Shown here one piece after another: positions 1 to 8,739 of a DNA stretch of 43,591 bases. The DNA is taken from contig DXCZ01000018.1 in the NCBI GenBank assembly GCA_019115765.1, positions 1-43,591 of the forward strand, in the 5' to 3' direction. How positions within the stretch are numbered: position 1 is the first letter of the stretch; each line of letters opens with the position of its first letter. Both the position numbers and the translations under genes were made by a program. The notes beneath the pieces were generated by a model that was not told the origin of the DNA, searched no databases, and saw only the letters and a program-made list of their open reading frames with translations. This DNA comes from Candidatus Mediterraneibacter stercoripullorum. GTDB lineage: Bacteria; Bacillota; Clostridia; Lachnospirales; Lachnospiraceae.

Positions 1-1062
1 GGGAACGGAGACGGTTCTGCATCAGGAGGTGACCGTCCGTCCGGTGGCGGCGATGATATGTCTGCAGGTGTTTATAATGAGGATCCCGTTGTGTCCGGCG
101 GAGATATAGGCGGAACCGGAGCGGAGGCAGATAACTCCGTGCCGAGGGTGATCGTGACAGGATTTGATACAGAACCGGCACAGGTAAAAGCGGGCAGTGA
201 TTTCAAACTGATCATCCATCTGAAGAATACATCGAAGAAGACGGCGGTTTCCAATATGCTTTTTGACCTTCAGGCTCCGGCTGCCGGAACAGACGAGGCT
301 GCGGAAGCGCCGGCTTTCCTTCCGGTATCAGGTTCCAGTTCCATTTATCTGGATAAAATTCCTGCAAACGGTACAAAGGACATTTCTATCGAGCTTAACA
401 GCCGGGCGGATCTGATACAGAAACCGTACAGCATTACCATGACCATGCAGTATGAGAACAGCGATGCGGTGCAGTTTGAAGGACAGTCAAGCCTGGCGAT
501 CCCGGTGCTGCAGGCTGCCAGATTTGAATTCAGCGAGATCCAGATCATGCCGAATGCTGTGATGGTAGGAGATGAGGCAAATATCACCTGCAATCTCTAT
601 AACCTGGGCAGAGTGAAGATGTATAATGTGAAGGCGAGTTTTGAAGGGGATGCCATTACAGGACAGGAACAGTTCCTTGGAAATATCGAGTCAGGAGGTA
701 CGGGAGTGATCGACAGCATTGTCACTGCTGCCGCTGAATCATATGATGAGTCAAACTGCAGATTGGTATTAAGTTATGAGGATGATTCCGGAAATGTGAC
801 AACAGTTGAACAGCCATTTACCATGATGGTATCTCCGGCGGAGGAGATCGTGGATACCGGTGAGTTTGAAATGACAGAGCCGGAAGACGAGGGGAGTCCG
901 GCTGTAGGGATCATTGTGGCTGTGCTGGCGGGGATCGTACTCGTGATCATTGCTGTGGTCGTGATTCTGAAACAGAGAAAAAGGAGAATCCAGCTGGCGG
1001 AAGAGGAGGAATTGATGGATGAGGTGGAGCGATTTACTGAGGATGAGCGCCGGGAGCCTTAA
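1..1062 (+). CDS. Surface/secreted CARDB-like protein with C-terminal membrane anchor (5' partial)
   Basis: The reading frame is open from base 1, so the gene starts upstream and only about 353 C-terminal residues are seen. The first residues are a Gly/Asp/Ser-rich linker. Two beta-rich modules with patterns such as KAGSDFKLIIHLKNTSKKTA and VMVGDEANITCNLYNLGRVKMY resemble CARDB/DUF11-type extracellular adhesion modules. Near the end there is one hydrophobic span (about 22 residues, GIIVAVLAGIVLVIIAVVVIL) followed by KQRKRR and an acidic tail, the usual topology of a C-terminally anchored exported protein. It overlaps the start of the next gene by 44 bases, so the two are translationally coupled. 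By context it is probably the extracytoplasmic partner of a MacB-type ABC system. The substrate is unknown. The family call is from pattern only. Confidence 0.7.
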   Translation, partial: GNGDGSASGGDRPSGGGDDMSAGVYNEDPVVSGGDIGGTGAEADNSVPRVIVTGFDTEPAQVKAGSDFKLIIHLKNTSKKTAVSNMLFDLQAPAAGTDEAAEAPAFLPVSGSSSIYLDKIPANGTKDISIELNSRADLIQKPYSITMTMQYENSDAVQFEGQSSLAIPVLQAARFEFSEIQIMPNAVMVGDEANITCNLYNLGRVKMYNVKASFEGDAITGQEQFLGNIESGGTGVIDSIVTAAAESYDESNCRLVLSYEDDSGNVTTVEQPFTMMVSPAEEIVDTGEFEMTEPEDEGSPAVGIIVAVLAGIVLVIIAVVVILKQRKRRIQLAEEEELMDEVERFTEDERREP

Positions 1063-2416
1063 GCGGCGGAAGCTGAGGGCGTTCCTGACCATACTCGGTG
1101 TTGTGATCGGAACTACCTCTATCGTAGTGATGATCTCTCTGGGGCTCGGGCTTCAGCAGTCCATGTATGAACAGGTGGAACGGGACGGGGGAACAAATAC
1201 CCTGACGGTTACCGGTATGGATAATTATTTTTTGGATTCGGGCAGTGAGGAAGAAGTTCCTGACCAGTATATTACAGATGAGTCTGTAGAAATGTTCCGC
1301 ACTCTGGAACATGTGAAGTCGGTTAATCCCAGACTTCAGACGTCCGGTATCGGAATAAAAGGAAAGTACATGGGATATCTTGATATCTGCGGACTTACGC
1401 CGGAAGATATGGAAACCCTCGGCCTGGAAATGAATCCGGGCGGGAGCCTGCCGGATCCGGACAGCGGAGAACTGGAGTTTGTATATGGGAATATGGCCCT
1501 TATGAATTTCTATGAAAAGGGTTCAGGAATGGGGTACTGGGATACCGGGGAAATGCCGGATATTGACCTGATGTCGGATCAGATCTTTCTGATCCTTGAT
1601 GAGGACAGTTACTACCAGAGTCAGGATACATCTTCCATGGGGATGATGGGAGAAGGTGGAGATGGAAGCTCCGCAGCTCCCAGAAATCCGAAAAAGTATG
1701 TGGTAAGTGCAAGCGGCGTGATGGCGGGAGATGAGAATACATATAATGAATTTTCCTATTCTGCTCTCTGTGATCTGGATACGCTGAGGGAATATCTGCA
1801 GAAGGAGTTCCGGGGACGCCAGATTCCGGGCCAGCCTACTGCGGAAAGCGGGAAGCCCTACAGTCAGTTTGTCTATTCATCGGCGGTCATCCGTGCAGAC
1901 GATATGGATCATGTAAGTGAGCTGGCTCAGACGATACGTAGTCTGGGATATAATGTGTATACCAATATGGAATACATTGAAGGAATGCAGCAGAGTCTGG
2001 CTATGGTTCAGGCAGTTCTGGGCGGTATCGGAGCGGTATCGCTCCTTGTTGCGGCCATCGGGATAGCCAACACGATGATGATGTCCATATACGAGAGGAC
2101 AAGGGAAATCGGAGTGATGAAGGTGATCGGATGCAGCCTGAATAATATCCGTCAGCTTTTCCTGCTGGAAGCGGCATTTATCGGACTGATCGGTGGTGTT
2201 GTAGGAAACATTCTGAGCCTGATTCTGTCCGGCGTGATCAATATGTTGATCTCAGGCGGCAATGTTATTGGAGTGGAGGGCAATATTTCCTACATTCCCC
2301 TCTGGCTTGTGCTGGCATCCGTAGGGTTTGCTGTGCTGGTCGGAATGGCTGCCGGATATTTCCCGGCGCTGAGAGCAATGCGGTTGAGTCCGCTGGCCGC
2401 GATCAGAAATGAATAA
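1019..2416 (+). CDS. MacB/FtsX-type ABC transporter permease
   Basis: A 465-residue membrane protein of the MacB_PCD-FtsX architecture. One transmembrane helix lies near the N-terminus (FLTILGVVIGTTSIVVMISL) after the usual SLKRRKLRA lead-in. A large extracytoplasmic domain follows (about residues 45-325). Three C-terminal helices carry the conserved cytoplasmic loop ERTREIGVMKVIGCS. Such permeases pair with a separate ATPase of the MacB/LolD type and act mechanically on extracytoplasmic substrates. No ATPase is in the window, so it presumably lies upstream. The start at 1019 has a GAGGAGGA Shine-Dalgarno about 9 bases upstream, inside the preceding gene. A strong terminator follows directly. 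Substrate unknown. Confidence 0.88.
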   Translation: MRWSDLLRMSAGSLKRRKLRAFLTILGVVIGTTSIVVMISLGLGLQQSMYEQVERDGGTNTLTVTGMDNYFLDSGSEEEVPDQYITDESVEMFRTLEHVKSVNPRLQTSGIGIKGKYMGYLDICGLTPEDMETLGLEMNPGGSLPDPDSGELEFVYGNMALMNFYEKGSGMGYWDTGEMPDIDLMSDQIFLILDEDSYYQSQDTSSMGMMGEGGDGSSAAPRNPKKYVVSASGVMAGDENTYNEFSYSALCDLDTLREYLQKEFRGRQIPGQPTAESGKPYSQFVYSSAVIRADDMDHVSELAQTIRSLGYNVYTNMEYIEGMQQSLAMVQAVLGGIGAVSLLVAAIGIANTMMMSIYERTREIGVMKVIGCSLNNIRQLFLLEAAFIGLIGGVVGNILSLILSGVINMLISGGNVIGVEGNISYIPLWLVLASVGFAVLVGMAAGYFPALRAMRLSPLAAIRNE

Positions 2417-2427
2417 AAAAGAGAAAG

Positions 2428-2470
2428 AACCCGGTCTTGACGGAGGGGGTGCCGTCAAAACCGGGTTTTT
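2428..2470. terminator. Bidirectional rho-independent terminator
   Basis: A 16-bp stem (2428-2443 with 2452-2467, one mismatch) closes an 8-base loop. T residues follow on the plus side and an A-rich run precedes it. It lies between two convergent genes and its right end touches the stop codon of the minus-strand gene, so it can serve both. Confidence 0.9.
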
Positions 2471-2736
2471 CAGCCTTCTTCGATGACTTGTATCTCCAGG
2501 TAGTCGAAATCAATGGAGTCTACAAAATTATCCTGATAAAAGCGCGCTTTTGCGTGACGTTTGAATTCAGCTATAGTAGCGTCCAGCCAGATCGGCTTGC
2601 TCAGATCGAATTCATAACAGATCTCGTCTAGTGCGTTAAATATCTTATGTGTGCGGGTGTCGTCTGTATTATCGCAGATGACGGTATCACGTATCATCCG
2701 GTTATTTTTGAATTCTTTTGCCCATAAACGAAACAT
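2470..2736 (-). CDS. Small conserved protein of unknown function
   Basis: An 88-residue soluble protein beginning MFRLWAKEFKNN and ending FDYLEIQVIEE. I recognise it as a small conserved protein of Clostridia, but I know of no assigned function and see no catalytic motif. It is rich in charged residues and has no signal peptide or membrane span. The start at 2736 is preferred over an ATG nine bases upstream because the AAAGGA ribosome-binding sequence is then about 8 bases away instead of abutting the start. It converges on the ABC permease gene and shares its terminator. Confidence 0.7.
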   Translation of the reverse strand: MFRLWAKEFKNNRMIRDTVICDNTDDTRTHKIFNALDEICYEFDLSKPIWLDATIAEFKRHAKARFYQDNFVDSIDFDYLEIQVIEEG

Positions 2737-2857
2737 AGGGATCATCCTTTCGATTTTCAGATACGCCTATCTTATCACAAATACCCGGGAAAGTCACTGC
2801 GGTTTTCCGAATGGCGCGGGCTGAACTGTTGCTGAAGAGTGCCGGTATGTTCTTCTC

Positions 2858-2887
2858 TTGACAGTGGAAAGTGAAATAAATTATACT
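2858..2887 (+). promoter_or_regulatory. Sigma-A promoter for the GNAT-like/PfoR-like pair
   Basis: TTGACA (2858-2863) and TATACT (2882-2887) are separated by 18 bases, about 45 bases upstream of the start at 2934. This is one of the best -35/-10 matches in the window. Confidence 0.8.
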
Positions 2888-2933
2888 GACCCTGCAGAGT
2901 GTTCTGCAATGATTACAGAAGGAGCTGATATGA

Positions 2934-3392
2934 ATGATTAGAGAATGTACAAATGAAGATATGCAGATGATTTCAGAATATCTGAGCGGTGAAGTATACG
3001 GCCGGGCGATTCTCGCGGCGGTGAATGCCTATGGATTTGCAGAACGCTTCCAGACGGTTTATGTGGATGTGGAAGCGGGACAGTGCGAGGGAGTGTATCT
3101 CTGGCTTCATGGAAATCTGTTCCTGTACAGTAAGAAGAACAAGGTCGAGATTGATTTCCTTGAGCAGATGTTCGGGATCGAGGCTCCGGAGCTTGTTGCA
3201 GGCAGGAAGGATAATGTAAATATTGTCAGCTGGCTGCTGACAGATTACTTCAGAGAGGAAACCGGGAAGATGCCTGTTGTACGGGACCGGACAGGCGCGG
3301 TTGTAGAAGGTGTTGAGGCTGCCGGAGACGGCGGAGATATCTGGTGTGTCCTCTCCAGAGAAGAGCTGGAGGATGGAAGGAAAGTAAGATGA
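2934..3392 (+). CDS. GNAT-like N-terminal domain protein, possibly a truncated acetyltransferase
   Basis: 152 residues opening with MIRECTNEDMQMISEYL, the beta-1/alpha-1 pattern of GNAT-related proteins. The segment to about residue 95 (GFAERFQTVYVDVEAGQCEG...LFLYSKKNKVEIDFLEQMF) resembles the N-terminal half of two-domain acetyltransferases of about 250 residues. The expected acetyl-CoA-binding half with its R/Q-x-x-G-x-G/A loop is not present, so catalysis is doubtful. AGAAGGAG sits 9 bases before the start. The stop overlaps the start of the next gene (ATGA), so the pair is translationally coupled. Alternative: a distinct small family unrelated to GNAT. The domain call is a pattern inference. 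Confidence 0.5.
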   Translation: MIRECTNEDMQMISEYLSGEVYGRAILAAVNAYGFAERFQTVYVDVEAGQCEGVYLWLHGNLFLYSKKNKVEIDFLEQMFGIEAPELVAGRKDNVNIVSWLLTDYFREETGKMPVVRDRTGAVVEGVEAAGDGGDIWCVLSREELEDGRKVR

Positions 3393-4456
3393 AAAGCATA
3401 TTCGACAGGATGGTTTCAGGCGGACTTGGAGGAACTGCCCAGGGGATGTTTGTGACCCTGATCATCGGGACCGTGGCAGAGCAGCTTGGCGGAATGCTGA
3501 GCGGTATTTCCGGAGGTCCGGCCGGACAGATGGTCACCCTGATCGGGCGGGTGCTGACTTCACTGATGGGCGCCGGTATCGGCATTGCAATTGCACGGAA
3601 GCTGGCGGTGGAGAATCTTGTGACCGTGTCGGCAGGGATTGCAGGAATGGTCGGTGCGCAGGCCGAAGGAATCATCTCAGGCAGTCTGTTTGCAGACGGC
3701 GGAATCCTCATTGCCGGGGCGGGTGAACCTCTGGCTGCTTTCGCTGCAGCGTATGTTGCGGTGGAACTTGGAACACTGATTGCGGGAAAGACAAGGCTGG
3801 ATCCGATTCTAGTGCCGATACTCTGCATCGGAGCCGGGAGCATCGTTGCCTTGTTCGCAGGCCCCTATATCAGTAGGTTTTCCTCCTGGCTGGGATGGCT
3901 GGTCAGCTGGTGTGCGGGACAGCATCCGTTCCTCATGGGGGTAACTGTGTCATTGCTTGCCTGTATACTTTCTACGCTGCCTTTCGGAGCGTTGATGATA
4001 TTCTCTGCCGTGAGCCTCAATGGAGCTGCGGCAGGCGCGGCAGCTGTGGGATGCTGCTGCAGTATGGTGGGATTCGCGGCCGTGGGCTGCAGAGAGAACG
4101 GGATCAGCGGGCTGATCGTACAGGGACTGGGCACATCGATGCTCCAGACGCCGAACATCATACGGCGGCCGGTGATCTGGCTCCCGGAACTTCTCTCCGC
4201 GGCAATACTGGGTCCGCTGAGTACTCTTGCATTTGGCATGACCGGCAATGCCCTGGGAGCTGCCATGGGCACGGCTGGTCTGATCGGTCCCCTGACGACC
4301 TGGCAGATCATGACAGGATCAGAGCAGGATGTGATCGTACTTGTCAAGATCATGCTGATCCAGTTCATCCTCCCGGCTGTGCTGAGCCTTCTTATATCCG
4401 GGTTTATGATGAAAAGGCGCTGGATCCGCAGCGGAGACATGAAACTGCAGGGATAA
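3389..4456 (+). CDS. PfoR/PTS-EIIC_2-like membrane protein
   Basis: A 355-residue polytopic membrane protein, very rich in Gly and Ala, with about 8-10 hydrophobic spans. It fits the PTS_EIIC_2 family (COG3641, PfoR), whose members resemble PTS permease subunits or were described as putative toxin regulators. Typical stretches are GGTAQGMFVTLIIGTVAEQLG and LDPILVPILCIGAGSIVALFAGPYI. No EIIA or EIIB gene accompanies it, so a sugar-phosphotransferase role cannot be assigned. The start at 3389 is chosen because its ATG overlaps the previous stop and GGAAGG lies 8 bases upstream; an earlier in-frame ATG lies inside the preceding gene with no ribosome-binding site. Transport substrate unknown. Confidence 0.78.
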   Translation: MKSIFDRMVSGGLGGTAQGMFVTLIIGTVAEQLGGMLSGISGGPAGQMVTLIGRVLTSLMGAGIGIAIARKLAVENLVTVSAGIAGMVGAQAEGIISGSLFADGGILIAGAGEPLAAFAAAYVAVELGTLIAGKTRLDPILVPILCIGAGSIVALFAGPYISRFSSWLGWLVSWCAGQHPFLMGVTVSLLACILSTLPFGALMIFSAVSLNGAAAGAAAVGCCCSMVGFAAVGCRENGISGLIVQGLGTSMLQTPNIIRRPVIWLPELLSAAILGPLSTLAFGMTGNALGAAMGTAGLIGPLTTWQIMTGSEQDVIVLVKIMLIQFILPAVLSLLISGFMMKRRWIRSGDMKLQG

Positions 4457-4497
4457 CAGATATTTTGTTAAAAGAACATAAAAAAAGAGGGAACTCT

Positions 4498-4526
4498 GTG
4501 ACATCGGGCATAAAATATGGTATACT
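4498..4526 (+). promoter_or_regulatory. Promoter of the small alarmone synthetase gene
   Basis: GTGACA (4498-4503) and TATACT (4521-4526), spacing 17, about 35 bases before the start at 4563. Confidence 0.7.
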
Positions 4527-4562
4527 TTTCAAAGAACAAACAACCATTGGGGGATGTCCGTT

Positions 4563-5324
4563 ATGAAAGGTGAACAACAGATTGAGGCTGCGGTGAGGAG
4601 TTATGAAGATGTCGACAGCTGGAAGACAGTCATGTTCCTGTATAAAGCGGCTCTCAAGGAAGTGGGGACTAAGCTGGAGATTCTCAATGATGAGTTTCAG
4701 CATGTCCACCAGTACAATCCCATCGAACATATCAAGACCAGGATCAAGGAGCCGGAGAGCATAGTGAAAAAGCTGAAACGCTACGGTTATGAGACCTCGC
4801 TGGAGAACATGGTCAGATATGTCAACGATATTGCGGGGGTACGCCTGATCTGCTCCTTCACATCAGACATTTACCGGCTGGCTGAGATGATTGGAAACCA
4901 GAGTGATCTGAAGGTGCTTTCCATCAAGGATTACATCAAGAAACCGAAAGACAGTGGTTATAAAAGTTATCATATGCTTGTATCTGTACCAATCTTTCTT
5001 TCGGACAGCGTTGTGGATACGAAAGTAGAGATTCAGATCCGTACGATCGCGATGGATTTCTGGGCGAGTCTGGAGCATAAGATTTATTATAAATTTGAAG
5101 GGAACGCACCGGAGTACATAAGCAGAGAACTGCGTGAATGTGCGAATATGGTTTCTGAGCTGGATGATAAGATGCTGTCGCTTAATGAAGCAATCCAGGA
5201 ATGTATTATCCAGGATGCCAGCAAAGAATATATGGATGATGTGATAGACAATGTGATCGGCGTCAAAGGCGAACAGAAGATCATTCATTTTAAAGAGCAG
5301 AAATCCGAGCAGAGAAAAAACTGA
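4563..5324 (+). CDS. Small alarmone synthetase, RelQ/YjbM-type GTP pyrophosphokinase
   Basis: 253 residues with a single RelA/SpoT synthetase domain. It transfers pyrophosphate from ATP to GDP/GTP to make (p)ppGpp. Signature segments are DIAGVRLICSFTSDIYRLAE, DYIKKPKDSGYKSYHMLV and VEIQIRTIAMDFWASLEHK, which hold the substrate-binding and Mg-coordinating residues of the fold. There is no HD hydrolase domain and no TGS/ACT regulatory region, so it is a monofunctional synthetase like Bacillus YjbM (RelQ/SasB). The start at 4563 is favoured because GGGGG (4549-4553) is then 9 bases away; the ATG at 4554 would abut it. It has its own promoter and terminator and appears monocistronic. A hydrolase-type relative is encoded near 38.2 kb. 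Confidence 0.92.
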   Translation: MKGEQQIEAAVRSYEDVDSWKTVMFLYKAALKEVGTKLEILNDEFQHVHQYNPIEHIKTRIKEPESIVKKLKRYGYETSLENMVRYVNDIAGVRLICSFTSDIYRLAEMIGNQSDLKVLSIKDYIKKPKDSGYKSYHMLVSVPIFLSDSVVDTKVEIQIRTIAMDFWASLEHKIYYKFEGNAPEYISRELRECANMVSELDDKMLSLNEAIQECIIQDASKEYMDDVIDNVIGVKGEQKIIHFKEQKSEQRKN

Positions 5325-5333
5325 ATAAAGCTG

Positions 5334-5378
5334 AAAAAGTGAATCTGAAGGCAGAAAACCCGGCAGGTTCACTTTTTT
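5334..5378 (+). terminator. Rho-independent terminator after the alarmone synthetase
   Basis: AAAAAGTGAA (5334-5343) pairs with TTCACTTTTT (5368-5377) around a 24-base loop, with the T tract inside the right arm. Confidence 0.75.
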
Positions 5379-5421
5379 GTGCATTTTTCGAAAAAAATAA
5401 AGAATATTACTTAAAAATATA

Positions 5422-5456
5422 TTGACAAATAACAAAAAATAATTAATTATAATTAA
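5422..5456 (+). promoter_or_regulatory. Promoter and palindromic candidate operator upstream of the GH36 gene
   Basis: A perfect TTGACA (5422-5427) precedes a very AT-rich tract. TATAAT (5448-5453) lies 20 bases downstream; TAATTA at 5444-5449 gives a 16-base spacing. The -10 sits inside a perfect 14-bp palindrome TTAATTATAATTAA (5443-5456), a plausible operator for one or both LacI proteins encoded just downstream. The promoter is seen in sequence; the operator role is inference. Confidence 0.55.
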
Positions 5457-5497
5457 ATAGAGAGATTAAAATAAATTAATTTGGTGAGGAAAATCGG

Positions 5498-7678
5498 ATG
5501 AATATTATTTATGACAGTAATAACGGCGTATTTCTGCTGAACACGGAGAATACTACATACGGGATCGCCATTGTTGATGGTTGTTATCTGGGGCATCTAT
5601 ATTATGGCGCAAGACTGGAAAGCACGGACATCAGATATCTGCTCAGAGAAGACGAAGGACCTCGTGTTCCTTCTGTTAACAGGCGGGAGAAGGGATCCTT
5701 TCTTGACTGTACGCCTCTGGAGTATCCTGAGACGGGCATGGGCGACTACAGGGAAAGCGCTCTTTGTATCCGGAGTCTGAGCGGGCACCGGGCCAGCGAG
5801 CTCTGCTATGAAGGATATGAGATCTGCGAGGGGAAACCTGCTCTGGAAGGTCTTCCGGCGACTTGGGGGAATTCTGCGGAATGCCGCACACTTAAGCTGT
5901 TCTGCCGTGACAGCCTGCTTGGGATGAAGGTGACTCTGCTGTATTCTGTATTTGCGGATGTGGATGCCATTACACGTGCGGTGCTGGTTGAGAATGAAGG
6001 AAGCGAGCCGTTCTATATTGAAAAGGTACTTTCTGCAAGTATTGATATGGATGACAGGAATTTTGAAGTCATGGGCCTCTTCGGTTCCTGGGCAAGAGAG
6101 CGGCATATTCAGAGAATGCCGCTGGGATACGGGAGGCAGAATATTTCTTCCTTCCGGGGGGAGTCCAGTCACCAGGAGCATCCATTTATGGCTCTTGTCA
6201 CTCCTGATACGACCCAGGATAGCGGGGAAGTTTATGCTATGAATTTCGTTTATTCCGGGAATTTTATCGCACAGGCGGAGAGAAACCAGTTTGACTCCGT
6301 CAGAATGAGTATGGGAATCCATCCGGAGGGATTTACCTGGAAGCTGGAGCCGGGAGAGTGTTTTACAGCGCCGGAAGTCGTTATGGTTTATTCTGATGAA
6401 GGGCTGGGGAAGATGACCCGTTCATTCCATGATCTGTACCGGAAGCATCTGATCAGGAGCCCGTATCTGCATCAGAAGCGGCCGATTCTGATCAATAACT
6501 GGGAGGCTACGTATTTCGATTTCGATGAGAAGAAGCTTCTGGATATAGCGGAGGAAGCATCCAGGCTGGGAATCGAGATGCTGGTCATGGATGATGGCTG
6601 GTTCGGGAACCGGAGCAGCGATGACAGTTCGCTGGGAGACTGGGTTGTCAATGAAGAGAAGATAAAGGGCGGTCTGAGCCTGCTTGTTGAAAATGTGAAG
6701 AAGATGGGACTCAAGTTCGGGATCTGGATCGAGCCGGAGATGATCTCGCCGGAGTCGGAACTGTACAGGGAACATCCGGACTGGGCGATCCAGATTCCTG
6801 GAAGAGAGACGACTCAGAGCAGAGCTCAGTATGTTCTTGATTTCTCCAGGGAGGAAGTGACGGACTGCATTTACGAGAAGATCGCAGCTGTGCTCAGGAG
6901 TGCGGATATTTCCTATGTGAAATGGGATATGAACCGCCAGCTTGCCACTATGGGGAGTTCTGCGCTGCCGGCGGACCGCCAGGGGGAATTGTATCACAGA
7001 TATATGCTGGGAGTGTACAGGATGCAGGAGAGGCTGATCACGGATTTCCCGGATATCCTTCTTGAGAACTGTTCTGGCGGCGGAGCCCGGTTTGATGCGG
7101 GTATGCTTTACTATAGTCCTCAGATCTGGTGCTCTGACGATACGGATGCCGTCGAGAGGCTGGCGATCCAGGAGGGAACGGCTATGCTTTATCCGGTATC
7201 CACGATGGGAGCTCATGTGAGTGTGTGTCCCAACCATACGGTAGGCAGGATGACTCCATTTGAGACGAGAGGAGATGTGGCGCTGCTTGGTACATTTGGG
7301 TATGAACTGGATATTACGAAACTGTCCGATGGAGAAAAGGAACTTGTGAAGAAGCAGGTGGAGCATTACCACAGGTACAATGATCTTATCCGTGAGGGAG
7401 ATTACTACAGAATTGCTTCGGTGTCGGAGAACGGATATTATGACAGCTGGATGATCCTCTCCGGTGATAAGAAGAAAGCATTGCTGTTTTATGTACAGGT
7501 GCGTGCGATGGCAAACGGAAAGAGCAGATTTATCAGGCTGAAGGGGCTTGAGCCGGAACGGGATTACTGTGTGGATGGAAAAGTATACTCCGGACAGGTC
7601 CTGATGAAAGCTGGTCTGAGGATTCCGGCGGAGTTCGGAGACTTTAAGAGCCGGATCCTGGAGGTGGAAGCAGTCTAA
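5498..7678 (+). CDS. GH36 alpha-galactosidase
   Basis: 726 residues, the normal length of tetrameric bacterial GH36 enzymes. It has an N-terminal beta-sandwich, a central TIM barrel and a C-terminal beta domain. The barrel opens with LVMDDGWFGNR, the nucleophile is D477 in YVKWDMNRQ, and the acid/base is in CSDDTDAVERL (D547, next to D548). CSGGGARFDAG is also conserved. It removes alpha-1,6-galactosyl groups from galactomannan or raffinose-type oligosaccharides. No signal peptide is present, so it acts in the cytoplasm after import. It is the first gene of a transcript continuing into two LacI genes, 46 bases downstream. Context in a mannan locus points to galactosyl side chains of (galacto)glucomannan. 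Confidence 0.95.
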   Translation: MNIIYDSNNGVFLLNTENTTYGIAIVDGCYLGHLYYGARLESTDIRYLLREDEGPRVPSVNRREKGSFLDCTPLEYPETGMGDYRESALCIRSLSGHRASELCYEGYEICEGKPALEGLPATWGNSAECRTLKLFCRDSLLGMKVTLLYSVFADVDAITRAVLVENEGSEPFYIEKVLSASIDMDDRNFEVMGLFGSWARERHIQRMPLGYGRQNISSFRGESSHQEHPFMALVTPDTTQDSGEVYAMNFVYSGNFIAQAERNQFDSVRMSMGIHPEGFTWKLEPGECFTAPEVVMVYSDEGLGKMTRSFHDLYRKHLIRSPYLHQKRPILINNWEATYFDFDEKKLLDIAEEASRLGIEMLVMDDGWFGNRSSDDSSLGDWVVNEEKIKGGLSLLVENVKKMGLKFGIWIEPEMISPESELYREHPDWAIQIPGRETTQSRAQYVLDFSREEVTDCIYEKIAAVLRSADISYVKWDMNRQLATMGSSALPADRQGELYHRYMLGVYRMQERLITDFPDILLENCSGGGARFDAGMLYYSPQIWCSDDTDAVERLAIQEGTAMLYPVSTMGAHVSVCPNHTVGRMTPFETRGDVALLGTFGYELDITKLSDGEKELVKKQVEHYHRYNDLIREGDYYRIASVSENGYYDSWMILSGDKKKALLFYVQVRAMANGKSRFIRLKGLEPERDYCVDGKVYSGQVLMKAGLRIPAEFGDFKSRILEVEAV

Positions 7679-7724
7679 CAGAGAGGGAACGGTAGATTAT
7701 AGCAAAGATAAGTGAGGGCGGAAG

Positions 7725-8738
7725 ATGGGTCAGAAAAAGGATGTTAAACTGGAAGATATTGCAGATGAACTGGGCGTCAGTATTGTTACGGTGTCCAATG
7801 CCCTGAAGGGGAAGAAGGGGGTCAGTGAATCCACGAGAAACCGGATCCTGAGTGTGGCGGAAAAACTTGGGTATCATATGGATTCCAGGGCGAAGAGTCC
7901 GGGGCACTCCTATGTCATCGGGGTGGTTGTTGCGGAGAGATATGTAAAAGAGTTCCCGTCTTTCTATCTGGAGATCTACAAATTTATCGCTCAGGATGTG
8001 GCGAAGCGGGGACATTTGACAGTTCTTGAGGTTGTGACACCGGAAAAAGAGATACAGAGGGAGACGATCTCTCTGGAAAACGGTCTCGCCGGGGTGATCA
8101 TGATCGGTGAGTTCGGACCGGGATATTTTGAAGCGGCGAGAGATTATTATTCTGCGATTCCGCTGGTATATGTGGATTATTATGATATATACGAGGATAT
8201 GGATTATGTTGTCACCGATGGCTTCGGAGGCATGGAGCAGATGACGAGAATGCTGATAAAAGCAGGATACCGGGATCTGACTTTCGTCGGAAATGTAAAT
8301 GCTACAAAGAATATAACCGACCGTTATCTGGGCTTCTGCAAAGCTCTGGAAAAGGCGGGCATTGAGGAGCAGAATCCTGTTATACCGGACCGGGATTTTT
8401 CGGAAGGAGATTACAGGCTGGATGTGGAACTGCCGGATAAGCTTCCGGAGGGATTTGTATGCAATTGCGACCGGACGGCGCTTCTTCTTATGGAGAAACT
8501 CAGAAAAAGAGGAGTCAGGATCCCGGAGGATGTATCCGTTGTAAGCTTTGATGGATACCCGGATGTGAAGCATGAGGGTATCAGCCTGAGCACGTACAGA
8601 AATGATGGGAAAGCTCTGGCGCATATCAGTGTAAATACTATGCTTAGAAGGATTGAGGGCAGGAAACCGGCCGGAGTGCGGATCGTTGAAGGCACTGTTG
8701 AACCGGGTGATACAGTTGGGAACAGGAGGAAAGTGTGA
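7725..8738 (+). CDS. LacI-family transcriptional regulator, copy 1
   Basis: 337 residues. The N-terminal helix-turn-helix VKLEDIADELGVSIVTVSNALKGKKGVS is followed by a periplasmic-binding-protein-like sensor domain with the usual landmarks (GVVVAERYV, VIMIGEF, YRDLTFVGN, DVSVVSFDGYP). It probably represses or modulates mannan genes according to an intracellular sugar. The hinge after the HTH (YHMDSRAKSPGHSY) lacks the usual PNxxARxL hinge-helix pattern. It lies directly downstream of GH36 and one base upstream of a paralogue. The ligand cannot be read from sequence. Confidence 0.93.
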   Translation: MGQKKDVKLEDIADELGVSIVTVSNALKGKKGVSESTRNRILSVAEKLGYHMDSRAKSPGHSYVIGVVVAERYVKEFPSFYLEIYKFIAQDVAKRGHLTVLEVVTPEKEIQRETISLENGLAGVIMIGEFGPGYFEAARDYYSAIPLVYVDYYDIYEDMDYVVTDGFGGMEQMTRMLIKAGYRDLTFVGNVNATKNITDRYLGFCKALEKAGIEEQNPVIPDRDFSEGDYRLDVELPDKLPEGFVCNCDRTALLLMEKLRKRGVRIPEDVSVVSFDGYPDVKHEGISLSTYRNDGKALAHISVNTMLRRIEGRKPAGVRIVEGTVEPGDTVGNRRKV

Positions 8739-8739
8739 T

